In this document: one piece after another, positions 1 through 7,382 of the stretch
How positions within the stretch are numbered: the first letter of the stretch is position 1
Layout of the letters: every line of letters starts with the position of its first letter
DNA from: Pseudomonas sp. DTU12.3
GTDB lineage: Bacteria > Pseudomonadota > Gammaproteobacteria > Pseudomonadales > Pseudomonadaceae
NCBI RefSeq assembly: GCF_004124275.1
Contig: NZ_CP027218.1
Coordinates: forward strand, 5,105,001-5,169,000
Direction of reading: 5' to 3'
Length of the DNA stretch: 64,000 nt
Made by a program: the position numbers and the translations under genes
Notes under the pieces: generated by a model
What the model saw: the letters and a program-made list of their open reading frames with translations, nothing else
Told to the model about the DNA's origin: nothing
The model's database searches: none

Positions 1-77
1 AGCAAGCCCGCTCCCACAGTGGACCGTATTTCTCCTGATGAAATGCGGTTCACTGTGGGAGCGGGCTTGCTCGCGAA
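1..77. repeat. REP inverted pair, family A (cut by window edge)
   Basis: Two arms (1-19 and 53-71) are inverted copies of the agcaagcccgctcccacag unit, separated by about 33 bases, and the right arm runs on through cgcgaa. The left arm is cut by the window edge. The same unit recurs many times in this window, always between genes. Confidence 0.9.
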
Positions 78-200
78 GAGGCCCGACCCAACACACAAAA
101 CCCATCCTGCGTAAGCGTTTTTCCGCTCATCCCATTCCAACAATAAGCGGATTTCCGCTCACCAAACCGCCCTGCCCCCTCTAAACCGGCTCTCTCGCCG

Positions 201-218
201 TTGGCACAGCTCCTGCTA
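201..218 (+). promoter_or_regulatory. Candidate sigma54 (-24/-12) promoter of the permease gene
   Basis: The stretch ttggcacagctcctgct matches the consensus TTGGCACGNNNNTTGCW at all but two defined positions. The GG (203-204) and GC (215-216) are exactly 10 bases apart, as RpoN promoters require. It lies about 60 bases before the permease start codon. C4/C5-dicarboxylate transporters of pseudomonads are often RpoN-dependent (DctBD, MifSR), which fits. No enhancer-binding site was identified. Confidence 0.6.
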
Positions 219-279
219 TAGCCCACGCAGGCTGCGTTTTAACGCGCTCCACAAAAACAATTAAACGAAGGATCCTTCA

Positions 280-1599
280 ATGGATAACTCCAACGCCCTG
301 CCTCTTGGGTCGGCTGCCGCGCCCGCCAAAGAAAGAACCACCGCCAGCCGGATCAAATCGATCTTCAGCGGTTCCGTCGGCAACATGGTCGAGTGGTACG
401 ACTGGTACGTGTATGCCGCCTTCTCGCTGTACTTCGCTAAATCATTTTTCCCTGCCGGCTCCTCCACCGCACAACTGATGAACACCGCTGCGATCTTCGC
501 CGTGGGATTCCTCATGCGTCCGATCGGTGGCTGGCTGATGGGCCTCTACGCTGACAAGGTCGGACGCAAAAAAGCGCTGATGGCCTCGGTCTACCTGATG
601 TGCTTCGGCTCCCTGCTGATCGCCCTCAGCCCGAACTACGAAACCATCGGCATCGGCGCGCCGATCCTGCTGATCTTCGCCCGTCTGCTGCAAGGCCTGT
701 CGGTCGGTGGCGAATACGGCACCTCGGCGACCTACCTGTCCGAGATGGCGACCAAGCAACGTCGCGGCTTCTTCTCCAGCTTCCAGTACGTGACCCTGAT
801 TTCGGGCCAGCTCATCGCGCTGGGTGTATTGATCGTTCTGCAAAACGTTCTGACCACTGAACAGCTGTACGCGTGGGGCTGGCGCATCCCGTTCGCCATC
901 GGCGCACTGTGCGCAGTCGTTGCGCTGTACCTGCGTCGCGGCATGGAAGAAACCGAGTCGTTTACCAAGAAAGAAAAGTCCAAGGAAAGCGCCATGCGCA
1001 CCTTGATGCGTCATCCAAAGGAATTGATGACCGTGGTCGGCCTGACCATGGGCGGTACGCTGGCGTTCTACACCTACACCACCTACATGCAGAAGTACCT
1101 GGTGAACACCGTCGGCATGAGCATCTCCGACTCGACCACGATTTCGGCGGCCACGCTGTTCCTGTTCATGTGCCTGCAACCGATCATCGGCGGCCTCTCG
1201 GACAAGATCGGTCGTCGTCCGATCCTGATCGCCTTCGGCGTGCTGGGGACGATTTTCACCGTGCCGATTCTGATGACCCTGCACACCATCCAGACCTGGT
1301 GGGGCGCGTTCTTCCTGATCATGGCGGCGCTGATCATCGTCAGCGGCTACACCTCGATCAACGCGGTGGTGAAAGCCGAGCTGTTCCCGACTGAAATCCG
1401 CGCCCTCGGCGTCGGCCTGCCGTATGCACTGACCGTGTCGATCTTCGGCGGTACCGCTGAATACATCGCACTGTGGTTCAAGAGCATCGGCATGGAAACC
1501 GGTTACTACTGGTATGTGACGGCGTGCATTGCGGTGTCGTTGCTGGTCTACGTGACCATGAAAGACACCCAGAAACATTCGCGCATCGTCACTGACTGA
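280..1599 (+). CDS. kgtP: MHS-family (MFS) alpha-ketoglutarate/dicarboxylate permease
   Basis: This is a 439-residue inner-membrane proton symporter of the metabolite:H+ symport subfamily, of the KgtP type. The family signature GNMVEWYDWY is at residues 34-43, and the two MFS loop motifs are visible as ADKVGRKK (91-98) and SDKIGRRP (about 307-314). Twelve membrane segments are expected and the length is normal. The start follows the purine-rich gaaggatcc. The gene stands alone and is preceded by a sigma54-like promoter. P. aeruginosa has a similar RpoN/MifR-controlled alpha-ketoglutarate permease (PA5530, from memory), so C5-dicarboxylate uptake is likely. The exact substrate is inferred; another carboxylate is possible. 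Confidence 0.8.
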   Translation: MDNSNALPLGSAAAPAKERTTASRIKSIFSGSVGNMVEWYDWYVYAAFSLYFAKSFFPAGSSTAQLMNTAAIFAVGFLMRPIGGWLMGLYADKVGRKKALMASVYLMCFGSLLIALSPNYETIGIGAPILLIFARLLQGLSVGGEYGTSATYLSEMATKQRRGFFSSFQYVTLISGQLIALGVLIVLQNVLTTEQLYAWGWRIPFAIGALCAVVALYLRRGMEETESFTKKEKSKESAMRTLMRHPKELMTVVGLTMGGTLAFYTYTTYMQKYLVNTVGMSISDSTTISAATLFLFMCLQPIIGGLSDKIGRRPILIAFGVLGTIFTVPILMTLHTIQTWWGAFFLIMAALIIVSGYTSINAVVKAELFPTEIRALGVGLPYALTVSIFGGTAEYIALWFKSIGMETGYYWYVTACIAVSLLVYVTMKDTQKHSRIVTD

Positions 1600-1608
1600 T
1601 CGGGTTTT

Positions 1609-1633
1609 CACAGCCACTGCAACGGTGGCTGTG
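1609..1633. terminator. Hairpin after the permease gene
   Basis: A perfect 9-base stem (cacagccac/gtggctgtg) lies 10 bases after the stop codon. It has no clear T-run on either strand, so it may act as an mRNA-stabilising end or a weak terminator. Confidence 0.35.
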
Positions 1634-1645
1634 ATGGCCTCATCG

Positions 1646-1705
1646 CTGGCAAGCCAGCTCCCACATTGGAATGCGTTCCTCTGTGGGAGCGGGCTTGCTC
1701 GCGAA
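1646..1705. repeat. REP inverted pair, family A
   Basis: A shortened left arm (ggcaagccagctcccaca) faces a full right arm (tgtgggagcgggcttgctcgcgaa, two blocks of 12). It lies between the convergent permease and COG4705 genes. Confidence 0.85.
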
Positions 1706-1720
1706 TGCCGCGACTCGGTA

Positions 1721-2476
1721 TCAAGTCAACTCGCCAACATGCGGCCTGCCATAGCGCTTCTGCGCATACGAAGCGCCGACAATCATCACCAGCAGAATCC
1801 CCGCCAATACCGCCGACGAACCGATGGTGCCGAAATCCAGCCCGCCCTTCTCATGGGGTTTGGTCATCAAGTCACCCAAGGTCGCGCCGAACGGCCTGGT
1901 CAACACGAACGCCACCCAGAACAACACCACCGTCGAAATCTTCGTGAAATATTTCAGCAGCACGACCACCGCGATGGTCGAGCCGATCAGCAGCGCGCCA
2001 CCGGCAAAACCCAACCCTGAATCGTCGGCAAGGTAATCGCCCAGCGCCGTGCCGAGGGTGTTGGAAAACAGAATCGCCATCCAGTAGAACATCTCGCCAC
2101 GGAAGGTCTGCACCTTGCTGACGTTAAGCGAATCACCGCTCAGACGCCACGCGGCAAAGATCGCCAGTAGAATCGCGATGAGGATCATCGAGCCAGTGGC
2201 ATAACCGAGCCCGAGGGTGCGATCCATGAAGTCCGACATGGTCGTGCCGGCGGTGCTGGTCGACAGGATCACCAGCCAGTACAACAGAGGCTTGTAAGTC
2301 TTGGCCATCAACTGCGTGATCAGCGTCAGCACAAAGACGCTAATCAAAATCAGCGAGCTCAGCGCATAACCGACGTTGAGCGTCATCGACAGCAAATCCC
2401 CCGCGGTTTCCCCCAGGGTCGTCGCGCAGATTTTCATGACCCAGAAAGCCAAGGTGATTTGAGGAAGTTTGTTCAT
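1721..2476 (-). CDS. COG4705-type polytopic membrane protein, predicted ColR target
   Basis: This is a 251-residue protein that is almost entirely hydrophobic, with about seven to eight membrane segments. A motif with TxxGxxxGD or TxxxxxSDFMD recurs in successive repeats (near residues 15-22, 80-90, 140-150 and 205-212), suggesting internal duplication. Such proteins are annotated as COG4705 membrane-anchored proteins of unknown role. The ATG at 2476 is chosen because the protein starts with MNKLPQ and a GGAG lies 11 bases upstream; an upstream extension to 2566 would add a polar, unlikely N-terminus. A perfect match to the ColR box lies 71 bases upstream, so expression under envelope or metal stress is predicted. 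The function is not known to me. Confidence 0.8.
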   Translation of the reverse strand: MNKLPQITLAFWVMKICATTLGETAGDLLSMTLNVGYALSSLILISVFVLTLITQLMAKTYKPLLYWLVILSTSTAGTTMSDFMDRTLGLGYATGSMILIAILLAIFAAWRLSGDSLNVSKVQTFRGEMFYWMAILFSNTLGTALGDYLADDSGLGFAGGALLIGSTIAVVVLLKYFTKISTVVLFWVAFVLTRPFGATLGDLMTKPHEKGGLDFGTIGSSAVLAGILLVMIVGASYAQKRYGRPHVGELT

Positions 2477-2547
2477 TGCAAGGAAAGCTCCAGTGTGTGA
2501 CGGCCGGTTCTTGGTTTTCTGGCCGCAGGCAGACTGGCGTTGCGGTG

Positions 2548-2563
2548 GTGAAAAAGCGGTCGG
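2548..2563 (-). promoter_or_regulatory. Candidate ColR-binding site (16/16 match)
   Basis: Read on the minus strand, the sequence is CCGACCGCTTTTTCAC. It matches the ColR site YYNASNNYTTTTTCAC, as I remember it from P. putida, at every defined position. It ends 71 bases before the ATG of the COG4705 gene, the same distance seen for two other candidate sites near colRS. The intergenic region 2477-2817 otherwise holds only promoter-like AT-rich sequence. Confidence 0.65.
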
Positions 2564-2817
2564 CAAAGTATGAAAAATCTGTCACACACGGCAAAACAGC
2601 GATTAATCGCTGATTAATGCTGCCCCCTCATTCTGCAATCACCTGATCGATGACCTGCGCGACGCTCGCCCCGACGACGAAAGCGAATTAAATGCGCCGC
2701 CCTTAACATCAAGTTAATCGATTGTTTTTAGCATTAATTTGCGCTTTTTAATCAATTTAGTTGGCGTAGCATTAAACCCATGCAAGACACACCGCCAACG
2801 AATCTGGAGTAACAATC

Positions 2818-3051
2818 ATGAAAACCCGACTGATCCTCGCCCTGACCCTGTCCGTACTGGCCGCCAACACTTTCGCCGCCGACGGCTCGGATAAAACCAA
2901 ATCCGCTGACTTCATTAACGGCGCCAGCGCTGCCATCGAAACCAGCCACACCGGCACCTACGCCGCTGACGGTTTTGATAAAACCAATATTGGCAAAGCC
3001 GTGGCTGCCGATGGCTTCGACAAGACTGGCACTGCCGCAGCCATCAGCTGA
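2818..3051 (+). CDS. Small secreted protein with ADGxDKT repeats
   Basis: This is a 77-residue protein with a clear signal peptide (MKTRL, a hydrophobic core, then cleavage likely after NTFA at residue 20). The mature part carries three copies of the unit ADG[SF]DKT, at residues 21-27, 50-56 and 64-70, joined by small-residue spacers. The ribosome site tctggagtaac sits well before the ATG. Similar short periplasmic repeat proteins exist in pseudomonads but I know no function. The Asp-rich repeats could bind a cation, which is speculation. The AT-rich upstream region (about 2690-2810) suggests a strong promoter. Confidence 0.8.
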   Translation: MKTRLILALTLSVLAANTFAADGSDKTKSADFINGASAAIETSHTGTYAADGFDKTNIGKAVAADGFDKTGTAAAIS

Positions 3052-3062
3052 TCTACACGCTC

Positions 3063-3155
3063 CCCCTGTAGGAGCTGCCGAAGGCTGCGATCTTTTGATC
3101 TTGCTTTAAAAGACAGGATCAACAGATCGCAGCCTGCGGCAGCTCCTACAGGGGA
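3063..3155. repeat. REP inverted pair, family B
   Basis: The arms ctgtaggagctgccgaaggc...gatctttt and its inverse are separated by about 22 bases. Confidence 0.9.
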
Positions 3156-3230
3156 TTTGTATGGGTGGAAATATGCGGGGCGTCCTTGCACTATGGCTGC
3201 ATTCGAAATGCAGCCTCAGGATCTTCTACC

Positions 3231-3860
3231 ATGCCCGATGACATCCACTTCTACGAACCCGCCAATGGCCACGGCCTGCCCCATGATCCGTTCAACGCCA
3301 TCGTCGGCCCGCGCCCCATCGGCTGGATTTCCTCGCAGGATGCCCAAGGTCAGTTGAACCTCGCGCCGTACAGTTTCTTCAACGCCTTCAACTACATTCC
3401 GCCGATCATTGGCTTTTCCAGCGTCGGGCGCAAAGACAGCCTGAACAACATCGAGCAGACCGGCGAATTCGCCTGGAACCTCGCTACCCGCCCGCTGGCC
3501 GAGCAGATGAACCAGAGCTGCGCGATGGTCGCGCCGCAGGTCAACGAATTTGATTTGGCGGGATTGACCACCGTGGCGTCGAAGGTGATTTCGGTGCCGC
3601 GCGTGGCCGAAAGCCCGGTGTCCTTCGAATGCAAGGTCACGCAGATCATTCAGTTGCAGCGCGCCGATGGCGAAACCGTGCCGAGCTGGCTGATCCTCGG
3701 CGAAGTGGTCGCCGTACACATCGCCAAGTGGCTGTTGAAGGATGGCATCTACGACACCGCCGCGGCAGAACCGATTCTACGCGGCGGCGGGCCGGCGGAT
3801 TATTTCCAGCTGGGGCCTGAAGCCCTGTTCAAGATGTGGCGTCCGGGCGCAAACAAATAA
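3231..3860 (+). CDS. Flavin reductase family protein (FMN-binding split barrel)
   Basis: This is a 209-residue protein of the flavin reductase-like family (PF01613). The N-terminal core has DPFNAIVGPRPIGWIS (about residues 18-33) and LNLAPYSFFNAFNYIPP (about 41-57), the phosphate- and isoalloxazine-contacting segments typical of the family. Such proteins bind FMN and reduce flavin or act as small oxidoreductases. The ATG at 3231 gives the family's usual MPDD...FYEP start; an earlier in-frame start at 3165 would run back into the REP element. It stands alone, convergent with the small minus-strand gene beginning 4 bases later. The electron acceptor is unknown. Confidence 0.85.
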   Translation: MPDDIHFYEPANGHGLPHDPFNAIVGPRPIGWISSQDAQGQLNLAPYSFFNAFNYIPPIIGFSSVGRKDSLNNIEQTGEFAWNLATRPLAEQMNQSCAMVAPQVNEFDLAGLTTVASKVISVPRVAESPVSFECKVTQIIQLQRADGETVPSWLILGEVVAVHIAKWLLKDGIYDTAAAEPILRGGGPADYFQLGPEALFKMWRPGANK

Positions 3861-3864
3861 CGCG

Positions 3865-4107
3865 TTACCAGATCAACTCGGCGTCGTCGGTGACGCCTTT
3901 GAGTTTATCCAGCTCATTGATGGCCGCGTCATCAGCAGCAATGGCGCCGGGAAAAACCTGATCATTCAGCAGTTTGTGAAAGCGTGGTGCACCGCCATCG
4001 ACCAAGGCCTTGACCGCGATTGCCGCGTGGTAACCCTTGTTGCCGCCCAACTCGACGGGAACGACTGCGGAGACTGCTTCGAAGTGTTCGAACTCTTTAC
4101 GTGCCAT
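3865..4107 (-). CDS. Conserved hypothetical protein, 80 residues
   Basis: This is a small soluble protein starting MARKEFEHFEAVSAV. It has no signal peptide, membrane segment or motif that I recognise. It contains GGNKGYHAAIAVKAL in the middle and an acidic C-terminus. It follows the monooxygenase-like gene by 44 bases on the same strand and is probably co-transcribed with it. The coding signal is supported by tight packing against the flavin reductase gene, whose stop lies 4 bases away. An alternative ATG at 4116 would add three residues. Confidence 0.65.
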   Translation of the reverse strand: MARKEFEHFEAVSAVVPVELGGNKGYHAAIAVKALVDGGAPRFHKLLNDQVFPGAIAADDAAINELDKLKGVTDDAELIW

Positions 4108-4151
4108 GTCACACATCCCGGCTCAGACAAATTAAGCCGGACATTAAACCC

Positions 4152-4505
4152 TCAACCGGCGAGTTTGTGTACCGGTGCCGGGCATTGACCGAGGGCTTGC
4201 GCGACCGACACGTCTTTGAAAGTGTGGAAGTCGAGGCTGTTGACCACCAGCTCCTGCACCAGCTCGGCGAAGATTTCCATCGACGGGCTGTTGAAGTAGT
4301 TGGTCATCATTTGCTGGCTGCTCCAGAACCCGCAGACCAGCCACAACTCGGGATCACACTGTGAATGCTGCAAGGCAAAGCTCAGGCAACCGGGGGCAGC
4401 GCGGGACGGATCGATCAACGCGCTCAGGCGCACACCGAGTTCCGCCGAACGCCCGGCGCGCGCTCGAACGAAGGCCATATGACTGACGGGAATCTGCTTG
4501 GACAT
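4152..4505 (-). CDS. ABM-domain (antibiotic biosynthesis monooxygenase-like) protein
   Basis: This is a 117-residue single-domain protein resembling the dimeric ferredoxin-like ABM family (PF03992). It has the features FVRARAGRSAELGVRLSALI (helix 1), APGCLSFALQHSQCDPELW (strands 2-3) and W...MMTNYFNSPSMEIF (helix 2). Members include quinol monooxygenases and heme-degrading enzymes, but many have no known substrate. A strong GGGAGGG lies 6 bases before the ATG at 4505. It heads a likely two-gene unit with the 80-residue protein gene. The substrate cannot be told from sequence. Confidence 0.75.
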   Translation of the reverse strand: MSKQIPVSHMAFVRARAGRSAELGVRLSALIDPSRAAPGCLSFALQHSQCDPELWLVCGFWSSQQMMTNYFNSPSMEIFAELVQELVVNSLDFHTFKDVSVAQALGQCPAPVHKLAG

Positions 4506-4661
4506 GTTCAACCCTCCCAGGGAGTCGCGTGGCAGCCGGGGGACGGGCTGCGACAGGATCCAAGGTTAAGGGCCATGTGCCAGATGCCGTTAGTCGATTC
4601 CTGCCGCCGCGTTGCACAATCCTGCGAGACTTGTCTGAACCGTCGTTGATGCGCGCTCCCC

Positions 4662-4742
4662 TGTAGGAGCTGCCGCAGGCTGCGATCTTTTGACCTTAAA
4701 GACAACAATCAAAAGATCGCAGCCTTCGGCAGCTCCTACAGG
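4662..4742. repeat. REP inverted pair, family B
   Basis: Arms of the taggagctgccgcaggctgc type lie within the 370-base gap 4506-4875, which separates a leftward and a rightward gene and otherwise holds promoter sequence only. Confidence 0.9.
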
Positions 4743-4875
4743 TCAGCATTCGTCCAGCGTTGATGGATAGCGCGGTGCAGAATCAGGCAAGCATTTCGCA
4801 GGATGTGTCTACCGCTCGCGCTTGCACAAACATATGCTCTGCTCCATTCCACCTCCCTTGCCGAGGATGCCGTGC

Positions 4876-5805
4876 ATGACGTCATTCGATCGTTTCCAAG
4901 CCCAACCCACCGCTGACATGGAAAAGCAGCGCGCGGAACTGGCGGCGATCATCCGCCGCAACACCACGGACGATGGCAGCTACGCCACGGCCGTCGGTTC
5001 GCTGTTCATGTCGCGCCACACCCAATCCCACGACTTTGCCCCGGTGCTCGCGCAACCGGCGCTGTGCATCATGGCGCAGGGGCGTAAAGAGGTGCGGCTG
5101 GCGGATGAATACTTCAATTACGACCCGCTGAATTATCTGGTGGTCTCGGTTTCGATGCCGCTGAGTGGGCGTGTGGTCAACGTGTCGCCGGAGAACCCGA
5201 TCCTCGCCGTGCGCCTCGATATCGATCCGGCCGAAATCACCGCGCTGATCGCCGACGCTGGCCCGATGGGTGTGCCGACGCGGCCGACCGGTCGCGGTTT
5301 GTATGTCGAGCAAATCGACAGTTCGATGCTCGATGCCGTGCTGCGTCTGGCGCGTCTGCTCGATGCGCCGAAAGACATCGCCATGCTCGCGCCGCTGATT
5401 CGTCGGGAGATTCTTTATCGCCTGTTGCGCAGTCCGCAGGGTCATCGTTTGTATGAGATCGCGATTGCCAACAGCCAGAGCCACCGCATCAGCCAGGCGA
5501 TCAAATGGCTCAACGGCAACTTCGAGCAGCCGTTGCGCATCGATGATCTGGCCAAGGAAGTGAATCTGAGCGTGTCGACCCTGCATCACCGCTTCAAGGC
5601 GATGACGGCGATGAGTCCGCTGCAGTATCAGAAGCAACTGCGTTTGCAGGAGGCGCGACGGTTGATGCTGGCCGAAGGGCTGGAAGCGTCGGCGGCGGGG
5701 TATCGCGTAGGGTATGAGAGTCCGTCGCAGTTCAGCCGCGAGTACAGCCGCTTGTTTGGGGCGCCGCCGTTGCGGGATTTGGCGCGGTTGCGGCTGTCTG
5801 TCTGA
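4876..5805 (+). CDS. AraC family transcriptional regulator
   Basis: This is a 309-residue regulator with an N-terminal AraC_N-type cupin domain (about residues 20-190, including ALCIMAQGRKEVRL) and two C-terminal helix-turn-helix motifs (about 215-305). The second HTH contains the AGYRVGYESPSQFSREYSRLFGAPP signature. The ATG at 4876 is preferred because GAGG lies 9 bases upstream; an in-frame ATG at 4822 has no such site. Members with this N-terminal domain often control alcohol or aldehyde metabolism genes. The aldehyde dehydrogenase gene converges on it from downstream, so a link is possible but unproven. Confidence 0.85.
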   Translation: MTSFDRFQAQPTADMEKQRAELAAIIRRNTTDDGSYATAVGSLFMSRHTQSHDFAPVLAQPALCIMAQGRKEVRLADEYFNYDPLNYLVVSVSMPLSGRVVNVSPENPILAVRLDIDPAEITALIADAGPMGVPTRPTGRGLYVEQIDSSMLDAVLRLARLLDAPKDIAMLAPLIRREILYRLLRSPQGHRLYEIAIANSQSHRISQAIKWLNGNFEQPLRIDDLAKEVNLSVSTLHHRFKAMTAMSPLQYQKQLRLQEARRLMLAEGLEASAAGYRVGYESPSQFSREYSRLFGAPPLRDLARLRLSV

Positions 5806-5835
5806 TCCGGAATTTTTATTGCGGCTGAGGGCCTC

Positions 5836-5900
5836 TTCGCGAGCAAGCCCGCTCCCACAGGGAAATGCATTCCAAATGTGGGAGCGGGCTTGCTCGCGAA
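5836..5900. repeat. REP inverted pair, family A
   Basis: Near-perfect 24-base arms of the family A unit lie between the convergent AraC and aldehyde dehydrogenase genes. Confidence 0.9.
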
Positions 5901-5930
5901 GGCGTCAGTCCAGTCAGTAAATGTCTATGA

Positions 5931-7382
5931 TCAGGTCGCGCGAATCACATGCTTGATCTCTTGAAACGCCGCCAATCCCCACGGCCCTAATTCTCGACCG
6001 ATGCTGCTCTGCTTGTACCCGCCCCACGCCGCCTGCGGGAAAATCACCTGCGGCGCATTGATCCAGACCATCCCCGCCTGCAACGCATTGGCGACGCGAT
6101 CCGCCGCAACCGCATCGCTCGTCACCACGCTTGCGACCAAGCCAAACTGCGTGTCGTTGGCCAGTGAAATTGCCTCGGTTTCACTGCTGAAGCTGCGCAC
6201 GCAAACCACCGGCCCGAAAATCTCTTCACGCCACAGCGCGCTGTCCAGCGGCACGTCGGTGAACACCGTCGGCTGCAAGAAGTAGCCACGCGGCAGATCC
6301 GCCGGACGATTGCCGCCGCAGAGCAAACGCGCACCGGCACTCAGTCCACGATCGATATGGCCGAGCACTCGCTGGTACTGCGCCTGATTGACCAGCGCGC
6401 CCATTTCCACTTCAGGATCGAACGGATCCGCCACTCGAATCCCCTGCGCACGCTTGTGCAAACGGCGGAGAAACTCCTCCTCCAGTTCCTCAGCGACCAG
6501 CACGCGACTGGTGGCCGAACACATCTGCCCGGCATTGAAAAACGCGCCGCCACAGGCCAGCTCAACCGCCAGATCGAGATCAGCATCCGCCAACACCAGC
6601 AGCGAAGATTTGCCGCCCAATTCCAGGCTAACGCCCTTCACCGTTTCCGCCGCGCGCTGCATGACCTGCACGCCAACCGCGTTGCTGCCGGTAAAGGAAA
6701 TCTTGGCGATACGCGGATCCGCCGACAACGGCGCACCGACCGCCAGACCGGTACCGCAGACCAGATTGAACACGCCGTTGGGTAAACCCGATTCAGCAAT
6801 GATCGCCGCCAGTTCCAGCTCCGGCAGCGGCGTCACTTCCGAAGGCTTCAGCACCACGCAGCAACCCGCTGCCAACGCTGGCGCAAGCTTCCACGCGGTG
6901 GTGACCATGGGGAAATTCCACGGCACGATCAGCCCGACCACACCACACGGTTCGCGGCGCAGGCGTGCGCTGAAATCATCGCTGGGCAGCGGCACGTTGC
7001 TGTCCTGTTGCGCGTCGAAGGCTTCGGCGAGTTCGGCGTAATACTCGAAGGTAGCGATCACGTCATCGACGTCGATGGCCGCTTCGAATTGCGGTTTGCC
7101 GTTGTTGCTCGACTGCAGTTTCATCAAATGCTCGCGGCCATTGCGCACGCCATTGGCGATGTTGCGCAGGATCGCCCCACGTTCGGCGCCGCTGGTTTGC
7201 GACCAGCGCTTGAACGCTTCACTGGCTGCGGCGACGGCTTGATCGACCGCGCTTTCATCTCCGCCATTGACCGTGGTCAGCAACGCTTCGGTGGCCGGGT
7301 TGATCACCCGCAGATGTTCACGCCCTGCCGACCATTGGCCGTTGATGTAGAGGCCGTCGAGTGTGGTTGGGAAATTGTTCAT
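5931..7382 (-). CDS. Aldehyde dehydrogenase, probable 4-guanidinobutyraldehyde dehydrogenase
   Basis: This is a 483-residue NAD(P)-dependent aldehyde dehydrogenase of normal length. It shows the cofactor loop VPWNFPM, the glutamate motif SLELGGKSS and the catalytic cysteine C288 in FNAGQMCSA. Its ATG overlaps the stop of the upstream decarboxylase gene (ATGA), so the two are translationally coupled. That neighbour removes CO2 from 2-ketoarginine to give 4-guanidinobutyraldehyde, and this enzyme would oxidise that aldehyde to 4-guanidinobutyrate in the arginine transaminase pathway. The family assignment is firm; the substrate is inferred from the operon. Confidence 0.85.
   Translation of the reverse strand: MNNFPTTLDGLYINGQWSAGREHLRVINPATEALLTTVNGGDESAVDQAVAAASEAFKRWSQTSGAERGAILRNIANGVRNGREHLMKLQSSNNGKPQFEAAIDVDDVIATFEYYAELAEAFDAQQDSNVPLPSDDFSARLRREPCGVVGLIVPWNFPMVTTAWKLAPALAAGCCVVLKPSEVTPLPELELAAIIAESGLPNGVFNLVCGTGLAVGAPLSADPRIAKISFTGSNAVGVQVMQRAAETVKGVSLELGGKSSLLVLADADLDLAVELACGGAFFNAGQMCSATSRVLVAEELEEEFLRRLHKRAQGIRVADPFDPEVEMGALVNQAQYQRVLGHIDRGLSAGARLLCGGNRPADLPRGYFLQPTVFTDVPLDSALWREEIFGPVVCVRSFSSETEAISLANDTQFGLVASVVTSDAVAADRVANALQAGMVWINAPQVIFPQAAWGGYKQSSIGRELGPWGLAAFQEIKHVIRAT

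Noticed and set aside
1..77. Repeats considered as a possible CRISPR array
   Set aside because: The repeats are inverted pairs with short loops scattered through the window, not direct repeats with regular spacers.
3165..3230. Longer start for the flavin reductase gene
   Set aside because: The extension would run back to the edge of the REP pair and does not fit the family start.
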